A stretch of 64,000 nt of DNA from the NCBI GenBank assembly GCA_029964075.1, contig CM057140.1, forward strand, positions 6,342,643 through 6,406,642, written 5' to 3'. Position numbers and translations under genes: made by a program. This document shows positions 12,916 to 21,208 of the stretch, piece after piece. How positions within the stretch are numbered: the stretch's first letter is position 1; each line of letters opens with the position of its first letter. The DNA comes from Patiria pectinifera. Lineage: Eukaryota; Echinodermata; Asteroidea; Valvatida; Asterinidae. The notes below the pieces were generated by a model. It had not been told where the DNA came from and ran no database searches. It saw only the letters and a program-made list of their open reading frames with translations.

Positions 12916-13168
12916 GTATAAGGAACAAAGACAAGAGTAACAGGCTGAACAGATGAGGCAAGATAACTGAGGGAAAACACATAAAGGCTACCTCAATGTT
13001 CCAAATAATCCAAATCAACACTTCACAAAACACGAATAACGCATGAACTCCGTAGAAAGCACTTAATGTATGTTACAGAACAACTCATTGTTTTGCCATG
13101 CAATGACTACATTATAATTTCTATCTCGAATGGTAATTTATAGAGTTTTTAGTTGTAATGTTACATTT

Positions 13169-13954
13169 TTAAGCAGAGAAGTAAACGCATTGAGTGCTGA
13201 CCTCTTGAAACTTCTCGGGACTATCGGTGCGAACTGCATCATTGAGCTGACACAGTTTCTGTTCTTGTTTGGTGTCCTTGATGTTGAAGGAGCGACATCC
13301 CGGTTCCTTCAGGCAGGCCGAGGCGCATCTCGAGGCGCTCTTGGTGACGAATTCTCTGATGACATGATCGACGAGGCACCAGTTGAGTTGCTGCTGCTGA
13401 GCGTTGCCTCGAGAGAAGCCCTGGTGCTGAATGTGTGCTGGTGATCGCAGGACACACATAGCTTCGGGTCGGTCTGTACAGGGGGAGTCATTCCAGTCTA
13501 GGCTTGTTGGAATAACATAAGCGCAATAATCAGTGTAAGGCATGGGACCACCATCCTTGTTGCCCGGTTCTCCGGGACGCCAGTTTGAGTACGCCTGCCC
13601 GACTTCCTGGCCCTCGCACCTCCATGCTCTATCGATGAATTTGCAACCAACCCACAACCAATTTAGTCCTGCGTTCTTTGTTGTGGTTGCCATGAATGCA
13701 TTCTCCTCGTTTGTAAGAGGAGCGGCCATCACCGCACCCATGTCACGGCAACTAGCCTGGCCTTCGTCCCAGCTCGCAGCCCGGCCGGTGAGACGGTAGC
13801 AAGATGATCCCCAATGAATCCACAACGGCGGGCATTCTTCGACAGCCGAAGATAGGGTGCAGAAATCCAAACAAATCATCACAACAAATGCGAAACTGAC
13901 GCCTAAAACTGGAATAACTGTAGCACCACACATATCTGCTTTGTGGTCACACAC
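13169..13954 (-). CDS. Secreted C-type lectin with C-terminal PAN/apple domain
   Basis: Single-exon, 261 residues. A hydrophobic segment at about 12-37 is a signal peptide or anchor. Residues 41-168 are a long-form C-type lectin domain: C41/C52 N-terminal pair, C69, C144, C159, C167, and an extra pair C104/C113. The sugar-site triplet is EPG (129-131), not the EPN or QPD of classical mannose or galactose binders, while the calcium-site WND (154-156) is kept, so binding preference is uncertain. Residues 193-256 are a PAN/apple domain with C193, C210, C214, C220, C235 and C256. A secreted defence or recognition role is inferred from family type. The first ATG is taken; M8 is an alternative start. 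A broken copy of its 3' end lies at 35514-35738. Confidence 0.8.
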   Translation of the reverse strand: MCDHKADMCGATVIPVLGVSFAFVVMICLDFCTLSSAVEECPPLWIHWGSSCYRLTGRAASWDEGQASCRDMGAVMAAPLTNEENAFMATTTKNAGLNWLWVGCKFIDRAWRCEGQEVGQAYSNWRPGEPGNKDGGPMPYTDYCAYVIPTSLDWNDSPCTDRPEAMCVLRSPAHIQHQGFSRGNAQQQQLNWCLVDHVIREFVTKSASRCASACLKEPGCRSFNIKDTKQEQKLCQLNDAVRTDSPEKFQEVSTQCVYFSA

Positions 13955-14049
13955 GATTTAATTTGTATTAATGTTGGACAGAGAAATTCGTTTTATGCCA
14001 AATCCAGTGCTATTTCAATGTCAATTGAGGCCCTCGTAGTTCATCCACG

Positions 14050-14456
14050 AGTGCTAATTATCTCATTTCTCGTAACTCCAATGTCACCAGACTCGTGCGT
14101 TGCCTCTCTACTAGCGTGCTTACGTCTGCATTGCAACACAACGGTTTGGCTGATATATCTCAGCTGCGTATTTCACGCGTTAGCGAGGAATTTTTGCTTC
14201 TGCGCATATGCGTATATCACGTAACTAAGGATTATGTGCTGACGTGTTATTACGGGGTTTTTTTTACTGCTAGCGCAGGTAGCGCACCATTTGTGATGGT
14301 AAGCGCTGTATTCTGTGGTTAGCAGAGCCAAGAAATTGGGACCAGACTACAAGGAACGGTACTGAACGCCACAACCACATCATGCTCATATTATGGTATT
14401 GGCCTTAAAGGTGTAACGTACGTTCGGAAAAAGCGCTTTTGTAGACTCCAAAAATT
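14050..14456 (+). repeat. Host repeat B, left part (interrupted by the Polinton)
   Basis: It matches 32130-32390: CGTGCTTACGTCTGCA, CGGTTTGGCTGAT, then ACAAGGAA-GGT, GACGCCACAA and AGCGCTT. The copy stops at CCAAAAATT where the Polinton begins and resumes at 30373 with AAATTTAATGGG. Confidence 0.75.
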
Positions 14457-14712
14457 AGTAGGTATTAGTGGGGGATTCCAGACATTGCCATAGGTCTGGG
14501 GGTAGTACAGGGCCAATGGGGAGAAGCCAGGGTACCAGACTTTACCCCCTCCCCGTCTCTGCCCCTCCCATTGTACCCATCCCTTTCCAATGATCCCCGC
14601 CCCCAAATAGATCCCTCTCCCAATATATCTGTCTAGCTCCCCAAATATATCTTCCCTCTAGCTCCCCAAATATATCTCTTCTCTCTCCGAGTTGTTATAT
14701 TATAAGTGGGGG
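14457..14712 (+). repeat. Polinton left terminal inverted repeat
   Basis: 256 bp, matching the reverse complement of 30117-30372 without visible mismatch or gap. It contains a TATA-like TTATATTATAAG at about 14695-14706, pointing toward the TFIIB-like gene, which could make the TIR a promoter; that is inference. Confidence 0.95.
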
Positions 14713-14805
14713 GTACGGCGACAAACCCCATATCTCCCTCTGTCTAGGCATCTCCCTCTGTCTATTTTAAAAACTTTATTTAAACAAATAAATCATTTTT
14801 AATAA

Positions 14806-15279
14806 ATGAACCTCGAGCTATCTAATAAAACAGATCAGTGCGATCATCATATAATCATCGAGAATGGTTTTTTAGTTTGTGAAACGTGCGGTGAAATAGT
14901 TTCACGTTACTTTGATTTTTCGGCAGAAAATGCGCAAGAAGATCGTATCAATTGGTCAACTTTAAAAGGAAACAAAAGAAAAACTGTGGAGAAACTTATT
15001 TTTTCTGTTTGTCCAGAGCAAGACTCAGAAGATGTCCAAGAAACAATCAATAAATATAACGAGCTCGTTAATTACAAAACATTGAGGGGAAATGGTTGTG
15101 TTAAACGGTCGTTAATAGCGGCGTGTTACCATCACGTCGTTGGATGGAACAAAGAACGAGTTAGAGATGTATTTAAAGTAACTCAAAATCAATTTAATAA
15201 GGCACTAAAAAGATACGATGACCACTACAATAAAGGCGGGGCCGAGGGTGTAGCCCTAAGAGGTGAAATAGAGGTGTAA
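14806..15279 (+). CDS. Polinton TFIIB-like protein (zinc ribbon + cyclin-type fold)
   Basis: 157 residues, uninterrupted. Residues 12-28 form a zinc ribbon C-x2-H-x9-C-x2-C followed by GEIVSRYFDFS, the spacing and residue types of the TFIIB N-terminal ribbon (C-x2-H...C-x2-C-G). Residues about 94-138 (KRSLIAACYHHV...VTQNQFNKALKRY) resemble one TFIIB cyclin repeat; cellular TFIIB has two. A role in recruiting RNA polymerase to the element's own promoters is inferred. It is the first gene inside the left TIR, reads inward, and ends about 30 bp from the convergent membrane-protein gene. TFIIB homologues are known in large DNA viruses; I do not recall one as a usual Polinton gene. The cyclin assignment is weaker than the ribbon. 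Confidence 0.6.
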   Translation: MNLELSNKTDQCDHHIIIENGFLVCETCGEIVSRYFDFSAENAQEDRINWSTLKGNKRKTVEKLIFSVCPEQDSEDVQETINKYNELVNYKTLRGNGCVKRSLIAACYHHVVGWNKERVRDVFKVTQNQFNKALKRYDDHYNKGGAEGVALRGEIEV

Positions 15280-15309
15280 CTCGGCGGATCGCTTTCATAA
15301 TGTTTATTT

Positions 15310-16000
15310 ACCGAGAATTTGAACTTGTACGTTTTTCGATAAGAGATTTTTTTTCTTTTGCCAGCCGTTCGTCTACCCGTTTTTTAACTTCTTTTTCAAA
15401 GTCGGTATCGTTTTTAATTTTTTGAAGCTTTGTGCTGGTCTTTGTTCTAATTTTTTGCTTAAGCTCGTTAAATTTTGCGAGCTCTCTCGTAATCAGTAAG
15501 AACTCTTCGTGCGATATATCTCCGTCGTTGATGGCTTGAGAGACGTATTCTTCAATCGTGTTAAGTTTGGAGTCTGCTTATATTTTAATCTGGTCGTGCT
15601 TTTTCAGCTTGGTGGATAATCGCTTAGACGTGATTCTAAGCAGAATATCTACACCAAAAGCGCCTATAAACGTTCCTTCTAGCACCAATCCAACGGGGGC
15701 TGATATAACACCCAAGAGAGCGGGAATACTGACAGCCCCCGCTATAGCCCCCAATCCTTCTAATCCTATCTCTACGTAATGAATAGTGTCGATCATTCTC
15801 TTTATTTTTTTATAAGTGCGCTCACGGTGGTCTCTCTCTTTCAAGATTAAAGATCGAATCTCTTCAATCTTTTTAAGTCTGAACACTTTTGTTTCTTCGT
15901 TACTACGTAATTGGAGTACATCTCCAGAAATTGTTTTTTCGTTACTATTTAATCGGAGTACATCTCCAGAAATATCGGGGTATAATACATTATTACTCAT
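15310..16000 (-). pseudogene. Polinton coiled-coil/membrane protein (broken)
   Basis: Minus strand, starting MSNNVLYPDISGDVL and carrying a twice-repeated SGDVL-LRSNE block near the N-terminus. A charged coiled-coil stretch (about 40-70) is followed by a Gly/Ala-rich hydrophobic region (about 75-120, with GAIAGAVSIPALLGVISAPV) long enough for two membrane passes, then a basic, helical C-terminal part. The gene is broken. Its function is unknown; position and composition suit a virion- or membrane-associated accessory protein. The AT-rich motif at 16002-16017 directly precedes the start. Confidence 0.55.
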
Positions 16001-16001
16001 G

Positions 16002-16017
16002 TTTTTAATATAAAAAG
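16002..16017 (-). promoter_or_regulatory. AT-rich pre-start motif
   Basis: On the minus strand it reads CTTTTTATATTAAAAA and ends one base before the ATG at 16000. The same 15-mer recurs at 17206-17220, with close variants at 20132-20144 and 23545-23557. It looks like an element-specific promoter or start-site signal. Confidence 0.45.
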
Positions 16018-16026
16018 ATTTTAAAA

Positions 16027-17193
16027 TTAAAAGATCTCCAACTCTATCATTATACTCACACCCTTGTTGTTGATGATCTTTCCCCTTTCACCTGTGATTG
16101 AAAATGTCAGTTTGTCGATCATACCGTTTTTAAGTTTTTTGAAATCTTCGACTCTATCAGGCTGGGGTTCTCGCGTAGCCACGGGTACGATTTTTAAGAT
16201 GTCAGAAGGACGACCATCTAAAAAGTTTTCACTCGTACTTAATTGCGGGCAGCGAATAAACAGAAATTTAAACGGATTAACGTCGTAAGACCCCGTATAC
16301 ACCACTTTGGGTATCAGTCTTCCTTTGGGTAAATTAAGTAATCGAGAGACTTCTCTGTTTAAGCGCAATTTGAGATTGACGTCGGTTACCACCAACGTCA
16401 CATTTTTAGATTCTCTAAATATTCTAAAACTTACCCCGGGTATAGAATTTAAAATGAAATCAAACCAATCGACGTCGTACCACCCCGGTGGGATGGTGAC
16501 CGAACCGGTGACTCCGGCTGGTAACGGCACTAAATGACTCGGAGAAATAAAATCTAAATCATCACCAGACACGATAAGACTCCCCCGTATTGTCACACCC
16601 GCTTGTCTACTCAGTCTAACCCTAGGTTCGCTTATTATACCTTGGATATATTCTAGCGCTATCTTTTTACCTTCATTGATAAAGCCTCTTCTTTCATGTA
16701 AAGTTGATATTAAAAAGTAAATGGTACCTTGTTGTGTGGGGGGTAGTGTTCTTTCTCTCTCTTGTCTAATGGTTAAAGTTCTTATCATTTCAGTTATTTG
16801 TTCTATTTCTTTTTTGATCGATTCTAAAGCAGAGTCTAGTCTATCTTCTTCGTACGCTTCTATAAGATCGTTTATAACTCTATTAAAAGTATTTTCGTCG
16901 TTAATTAAAAAGTCGTAGGGTACCCCAGGTACCAACGATTCAATAAAATCTCTATCTGTTCTTACTTCCATAACTATGCCTGGCACTTCGTGTACTCTAC
17001 CATCATCAGGTCTTTCAGCTGGTCTCCCCTCTATTTGCGTATACCAATCAATCTCCGTGGCGCTGGAAATATTAAAATATCCGGCGTTAAACAACACCCT
17101 TTTTACGCGTATAGATTTTTGACCGTTTAAATTATCTACGACGTCTTCTAATTTAAACGTCTGCTCATTTTGAAACAAGTGAAACGAATGCAT
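16027..17193 (-). CDS. Probable Polinton minor capsid/penton-type protein
   Basis: 388 residues, open throughout. The N-terminal 110 residues are mixed beta (SIRVKRVLFNAGYFNISS). Residues about 125-185 are a helical, charged segment. The C-terminal half (VTIPPGWYDVDWFDFILN, LRLNREVSRLLNLPKGR, FKFLFIRCPQLS, SDILKIVPV) has the beta-rich pattern with an LLG-like block and a closing RCP...LKIVPV element that I associate with Polinton virion proteins carrying jelly-roll domains. Assignment as minor capsid protein is inference; no residue is diagnostic. It is divergent from the 471-residue gene at 17235, with a 41-bp shared intergenic region carrying the AT-rich motif. Confidence 0.45.
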   Translation of the reverse strand: MHSFHLFQNEQTFKLEDVVDNLNGQKSIRVKRVLFNAGYFNISSATEIDWYTQIEGRPAERPDDGRVHEVPGIVMEVRTDRDFIESLVPGVPYDFLINDENTFNRVINDLIEAYEEDRLDSALESIKKEIEQITEMIRTLTIRQERERTLPPTQQGTIYFLISTLHERRGFINEGKKIALEYIQGIISEPRVRLSRQAGVTIRGSLIVSGDDLDFISPSHLVPLPAGVTGSVTIPPGWYDVDWFDFILNSIPGVSFRIFRESKNVTLVVTDVNLKLRLNREVSRLLNLPKGRLIPKVVYTGSYDVNPFKFLFIRCPQLSTSENFLDGRPSDILKIVPVATREPQPDRVEDFKKLKNGMIDKLTFSITGERGKIINNKGVSIMIELEIF

Positions 17194-17205
17194 TTATTTT
17201 AAAGT

Positions 17206-17220
17206 CTTTTTATATTAAAA
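17206..17220 (+). promoter_or_regulatory. AT-rich pre-start motif in a divergent intergenic region
   Basis: CTTTTTATATTAAAA, 14 bases before the ATG at 17235, in the short gap shared with the divergent gene starting at 17193. It is identical over 15 bases to the motif at 16002-16017. Confidence 0.45.
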
Positions 17221-17234
17221 CTGAAACTAAAATA

Positions 17235-18650
17235 ATGAGTGATTTTAAGTCGTTAAAAAAGCAGATACAGTCGATAGCCGATCAGGTAACGAGACAAGTA
17301 AATCAAAATGTAGCCAAGGCAAACGAGCTAAAACATCAAGCTGCACCCCAAGCAAAGTTTTTAAACAGCACTAAACCCAGTGAACTGGAGGTCATAGTTA
17401 ATAATACCAACGGGTTTTTAACCATGTTTCCCGACTTAACCTCGGACTATAAATTGCCTCACGTTGAGACGGACGAGGATGTAGATCGTTGGAAATCACA
17501 CCCCATGTCGTTTTATCAAAATCAGTTAAATTTTGCGATCTACTGCGCTACTACGGGCTGCGGTATTGGATTCGATCTTTTCAATGCGAGCAACCGTTAC
17601 GTTTGGGCCATCTTTAACTTTCATTTATATTTTACGGTTAGAAAGATCCTGTACGACATTGCCGCTCCTTTACCGGGAGATGACGCATTTAACGCTCTAG
17701 ACAACAGTTATAATCACAGAGCATTTACCGATACCTGTTTGTTGTTTGGCATAGATCAAAACAAGTCTTTTAAACAGACGAGAGACACAAAATCTAACGG
17801 TTTAGGTACCTCATATATCTTTAATAAAGGCAAGTTTGTGGCGGTTGGTGAATATGATAAAGCACTACCCAACAAACCCAACGTTCTTTACGGCGGCTAC
17901 CACGGTCTAGACAGTCCTAAAAAGAGTGGAAGCAGTTACGTTCCTTGGACGGTTATTTACATCGAACAAAACGAATCGGTACAAAAGGCGTGGTTAGATT
18001 TTATACCCGCCAAGAGTTTGTTTACCCCCGTGGGAATCATAAAGATCAACGAATCAATCAGATCTTACGTGTACGCTTTACTCGGTGCGCAGGCTCAAAC
18101 AAAAACGAGCGTATTATCACCGGGAACCGGATTAGACGCTCAGAGACAATTTAACGTCATCGTTGAAGATATCATCAATGCAGCAGACGACATGGAAACG
18201 AGTATCGATCAATTTCAAGACTCTTTGCAGTATGCCAGAACGCCTTTAAATTTTGTCGTAAAACCGGGGTTGTATTTAATTCCATCGGATATGAACTTGA
18301 GGGTTGGAACGCACGACGGCTATAACAACAATCTTCAAATCGCTACCCAGAGTATGAAAACTGGTTTGGTGTTAGATTTAAACTCACAACCTCAACCGGA
18401 CGACTCTTTTGATGACACCGATGACGTCGCGCCACCAACACCCCCAGAGCCTATGACGAACGATGTTGTATCACCAACACCTGCACCTACACCCTCACCA
18501 ACACCAGCGCCAACACCAGCATCAACACCTACAGTTTTAACCCAAGAGCCCACTAAACTACAAACTCACCAAGACGAAAAATTATCGTTGACGGTAGGAA
18601 TATTAGCTATCGTTGGCATGGGTATTTTAGCTTACGAGGCAATGCGATAA
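17235..18650 (+). CDS. Polinton protein with P/T-rich linker and C-terminal membrane anchor
   Basis: 471 residues, uninterrupted. Residues 1-35 are helical. The central region, about 50-370, is a compact, aromatic-rich domain (CATTGCGIGFDLFNAS, FNFHLYFTVRKILYDIAAPL, KSLFTPVGIIKINESIRSY). Then comes an acidic stretch, a linker of repeated PTPAPTPSPTP units (about 418-440), and a single hydrophobic helix (LTVGILAIVGMGILAYEAM) at the very end. I know of no defined function; the layout suggests a virion or membrane protein exposed on a stalk. The same linker style and C-terminal membrane segment appear in the next, convergent gene. A 21-bp-arm hairpin follows its stop codon. Confidence 0.6.
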   Translation: MSDFKSLKKQIQSIADQVTRQVNQNVAKANELKHQAAPQAKFLNSTKPSELEVIVNNTNGFLTMFPDLTSDYKLPHVETDEDVDRWKSHPMSFYQNQLNFAIYCATTGCGIGFDLFNASNRYVWAIFNFHLYFTVRKILYDIAAPLPGDDAFNALDNSYNHRAFTDTCLLFGIDQNKSFKQTRDTKSNGLGTSYIFNKGKFVAVGEYDKALPNKPNVLYGGYHGLDSPKKSGSSYVPWTVIYIEQNESVQKAWLDFIPAKSLFTPVGIIKINESIRSYVYALLGAQAQTKTSVLSPGTGLDAQRQFNVIVEDIINAADDMETSIDQFQDSLQYARTPLNFVVKPGLYLIPSDMNLRVGTHDGYNNNLQIATQSMKTGLVLDLNSQPQPDDSFDDTDDVAPPTPPEPMTNDVVSPTPAPTPSPTPAPTPASTPTVLTQEPTKLQTHQDEKLSLTVGILAIVGMGILAYEAMR

Positions 18651-18666
18651 GTCACACTCTAATCAC

Positions 18667-18717
18667 ACAAAAAAATAAGCCTTACCAACTTTGTGCTGGT
18701 AAGGCTTATTTTTTTGT
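18667..18717. terminator. Hairpin between convergent Polinton genes
   Basis: Arms 18667-18687 and 18697-18717 are perfect 21-bp complements (core AATAAGCCTTACCA) around a 9-base loop, with A7 at the outer left and T7 at the outer right. It sits 16 bp after the stop at 18650 and 22 bp from the convergent gene's end at 18740. The symmetric A/T tails would give a U-run to transcripts from either side, like a bidirectional terminator. Function in an animal nucleus is inference. Confidence 0.6.
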
Positions 18718-18739
18718 TTAAACTTGATTACAACTATAA

Positions 18740-19900
18740 CTACCATCGTTTTTGCAGGTACGCAAACACCAAGGCTCCCACACCCAAAAACAAAGCCCAC
18801 ACGTGTTCGGCCAACCACGATACAGACTTACTCAGCGCGTTAAATATCCAACTGAGTACGCTGCCTATGATACCCGGCAGAGCACCCAGCGCGCTCACTC
18901 CCAGTTTTTGAAGAGCAGATGCAAAATTAGCGAGTTGTTTTGAAATCCACTCTTTGATACCACCTTTTGGTGTTGGTGTTGGTGCAGGTGTTGGCGATGG
19001 CGCGGTTGGGGCACCCGCACCTCTCACGCTAGCGACGATGCTACTCACTATCGTGCTGATGGCTAAACTCAAAGCGGCTAAAATACTCACTACGGTCACA
19101 CCTTGTTCTCTAAACAGAGTTCTAATCTTTTCTGCCAGAGTCGTGTCGTCGCCTAATATTTTATTAATCGTTTCTTTGATTCTAGCGATCTGACTTTTGA
19201 GCCCTCGTTCGTTGGCTTTTGCGGCTTCTAATCTGGCGGATCTTTCAGCGTCTAAGTCGCTCAATTTATCGTTTAACTCTCTTCGTTCTTCTTCGCTGAT
19301 CCTATGATCACCTAATTCATGTTCGGCATCAAATATCTCTTGGTCTAGTTCTGCGAGACGCGCTAAATTAAGTTCTAGGTTACCTCTCAACGTCTGAAGA
19401 CTTTTGTCTAAACCCTGGAGTTCTCTGTAATTTAATCCTTCCGTTTGAGCCTCGGTGTCGCGTTGAAAATCTTCTATAATCTCGGTTACCTCATCGGTGG
19501 CTCTGGGTAGTTCTGTCATGGGGATACTCTCGGGTTGTACTTTTTCGAGTTTATCTTTTAGTTTGGCAAGTAGTGTTGGTTTATAGTCAGCGATTTTGAG
19601 GGTGTCGCGAATAAATGCGGTACCATATTTACTTTGTAAGGTACTTAATTTGTAATATATTTTTTGACCACCTCGTCTATAAGATAATGGTTCTCGACCT
19701 TTATATGTTTTAACGTATAGATTTTTGTCTTTACCAATTTCAAAATCGTTGGGGTCGATAAACACGGGGTCTATATTATTTTGTTTGTAAAATGAATCAA
19801 CATCTTCTTTTATTAGTTCTATAGATAAACTGCTTATTGTACCCGTGTCGAGGACGCTTTCTGTGTCTACCGGTGGAAGTTGGGTATTATGCCGTTTTCA
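18740..19900 (-). CDS. Polinton coiled-coil protein with C-terminal membrane segments
   Basis: The part with a usable start is 341 residues (18740-19765); the N-terminal boundary is uncertain because coding-like sequence extends to about 19900. Residues about 115-205 are a long coiled coil (LNLARLAELDQEIFDAEHEL). The block KIRTLFREQGVTVVSILAAL followed by a hydrophobic helix is one I recall from many predicted animal Polinton-linked proteins. A PTAPSPTPAPTPTP linker follows, then an amphipathic stretch and two hydrophobic segments ending in a basic tail. The role is unknown; a virion core or membrane-remodelling protein is plausible. Confidence 0.6.
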
Positions 19901-20129
19901 TTATACTGCCCGGTAGTATACCCTGGGTCACCAACCAATTTTGCGTGGCCAGAGCTCCACTTATAATGCCTGTCAATTTAGCCGCATCTTCTACGCTTAG
20001 TTTGCTTAAATCTGGCGCTTTCATTTTGAGTAGTTTAGCTCCTACCATGGCGTATCCCATCGAAAGACCCGATATGACGGCTCCGTGATAAATCGTATTT
20101 GCTATTCCGTTGGTGTCAAAGTTACTCAT
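19887..20129 (-). CDS. Small Polinton membrane-associated protein
   Basis: 80 residues. It contains two Gly/Ala-rich hydrophobic helices (GAVISGLSMGYAMVGAKLL and LTGIISGALATQNWLV) separated by a short charged turn (KMKAPDLSKLSVEDAAK). The function is unknown. It lies in the run of minus-strand structural-type genes, and a GTTATATTAAAAA motif ends two bases before its ATG. Confidence 0.55.
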   Translation of the reverse strand: MSNFDTNGIANTIYHGAVISGLSMGYAMVGAKLLKMKAPDLSKLSVEDAAKLTGIISGALATQNWLVTQGILPGSIMKTA

Positions 20130-20131
20130 CG

Positions 20132-20144
20132 TTTTTAATATAAC
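20132..20144 (-). promoter_or_regulatory. AT-rich pre-start motif
   Basis: GTTATATTAAAAA on the minus strand, two bases before the ATG at 20129. It is a variant of the 15-mer at 16002 and 17206. Confidence 0.35.
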
Positions 20145-20162
20145 AATTTTTAAATTGCTGGT

Positions 20163-20546
20163 TTATTCCATGTCTAGCGTTTTGGGGGAGTTGGGTGAAG
20201 TGGGTTGCGTGACTACCGGCACTGGCTGTATCACCGGCGCAGTTGCCTTACTTTTTAGTACCAGTAGCCCCACCCCTATTATAGACGCTATAGCCCCCCA
20301 CATCGCCCAAGAGTTGTAGTCTGGTGAGCTCGTATTATCGACCGATGTTACGTCCATTTTTGCTAATTTTAATTTCATCTGTCTATTGTGCTCAGCTAAA
20401 GCTTTACCCTGCTGTATTCGCTTAGGATTTTTAGTCTTGGTCACTCTCGTTACCGTCGGTGATGTCGTTGTTTTTATCGGTGGGGGTGTCTCTGTCTCTG
20501 CTGGTTGAGCTGCAGGCGTTGCTGTCGCTGCTTTCTGATCTTCCAT
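20163..20546 (-). CDS. Small Polinton single-pass membrane protein
   Basis: 127 residues. A P/T-rich N-terminus (1-35) is followed by a basic block (VTKTKNPKRIQQGKALAEHN, about 35-54), then one hydrophobic helix (WAMWGAIASIIGVGLLVLK, about 81-99) and a P/V-rich tail. The KRIQQGKALAEHN block resembles a recurring element in Polinton-linked small proteins as I recall them. The function is unknown. Its first 116 bases overlap the end of the upstream 152-residue gene in another frame. Confidence 0.5.
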   Translation of the reverse strand: MEDQKAATATPAAQPAETETPPPIKTTTSPTVTRVTKTKNPKRIQQGKALAEHNRQMKLKLAKMDVTSVDNTSSPDYNSWAMWGAIASIIGVGLLVLKSKATAPVIQPVPVVTQPTSPNSPKTLDME

Positions 20547-20889
20547 TTATTATATTAGGTTTATTAAATTTCAAATGTTTTGTTGTGATAATCGTAGCAA
20601 CTAGGGGTGATATTAAAGTTCCGTACTTGTAACAAACGTCGCTCAACATACCAGCCATACTCGCGCTTATAATAGGATCAGAACTCAAGTCGTTGGTGAG
20701 TTCTTCTTCAGAATCTATAGTGACGTTATATCCTAAAACTTGTACGGGTGTAACAACAGCTAACACTCTCGAAAATAGACTTAAAGTGTATTTACCAACG
20801 GTTTTAACAATTTCAATTTCGCACAAACGATCTTTATGTTCTGCGTTGTGATCTTGTTCGTTCGTTAAAGTAAGTTTTAGGTCCTCCAT
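20431..20889 (-). CDS. Unrecognised Polinton protein
   Basis: 152 residues. The N-terminal part is mixed (LTLTNEQDHNAEHKDRLCEI, then IVKTVGKYTLSLFSRVLAVV), followed by a possible amphipathic helix. The final 45 residues are low-complexity S/D/N-rich, and those codons overlap the next gene, so the true end could be earlier. No family is recognised. Confidence 0.4.
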   Translation of the reverse strand: MEDLKLTLTNEQDHNAEHKDRLCEIEIVKTVGKYTLSLFSRVLAVVTPVQVLGYNVTIDSEEELTNDLSSDPIISASMAGMLSDVCYKYGTLISPLVATIITTKHLKFNKPNIINGRSESSDSNACSSTSRDRDTPTDKNNDITDGNESDQD

Positions 20890-21208
20890 TTAATTAGAAA
20901 GGAATTTAATTTTGTTGTAGCTGTTGCAACTTTGTTACAAAAGCAAAGGTATTCGTAGGTGTAAAACGATAGATTAAGTGATATGATGATAATAGCCAAA
21001 AACTGCAAATACTCAAATATTGCTATCATTTACTAACAGCAAAATGTATTTTGTTGACGTTTATTGATTAACAAATTGAAATACAAGTGTAGCTTGTTAA
21101 ATAGGTTGCTACTCAACTAGCTATTAATTGTTACTCACCTAGCTATTAATTGTTACTCACCTAGCTATTAATTGTTACTCACCTAGCTATTACTTGTTAC
21201 TCAACTAG
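20890..21208. repeat. Spacer with 22-bp tandem repeat
   Basis: From about 21113 there are four to five units of TAGCTATTAATTGTTACTCACC or variants, running straight into the stop codon of the ATPase gene. The units resemble the gene's own last codons (AGCTACTCAAGTAGCTC). The rest of the spacer is AT-rich, and I see no gene. Confidence 0.75.

Noticed and set aside
13130-13799. Several open frames overlapping the lectin gene
   Set aside because: Shadows of the G/C-rich lectin coding sequence; the minus-strand 261-codon frame explains the conserved domains.
14391-14606. Open frame MGAGIIGKGWVQWEGQ seen at both Polinton ends
   Set aside because: It is simply the TIR read in the same frame at both termini (also 30223-30408), not a gene.
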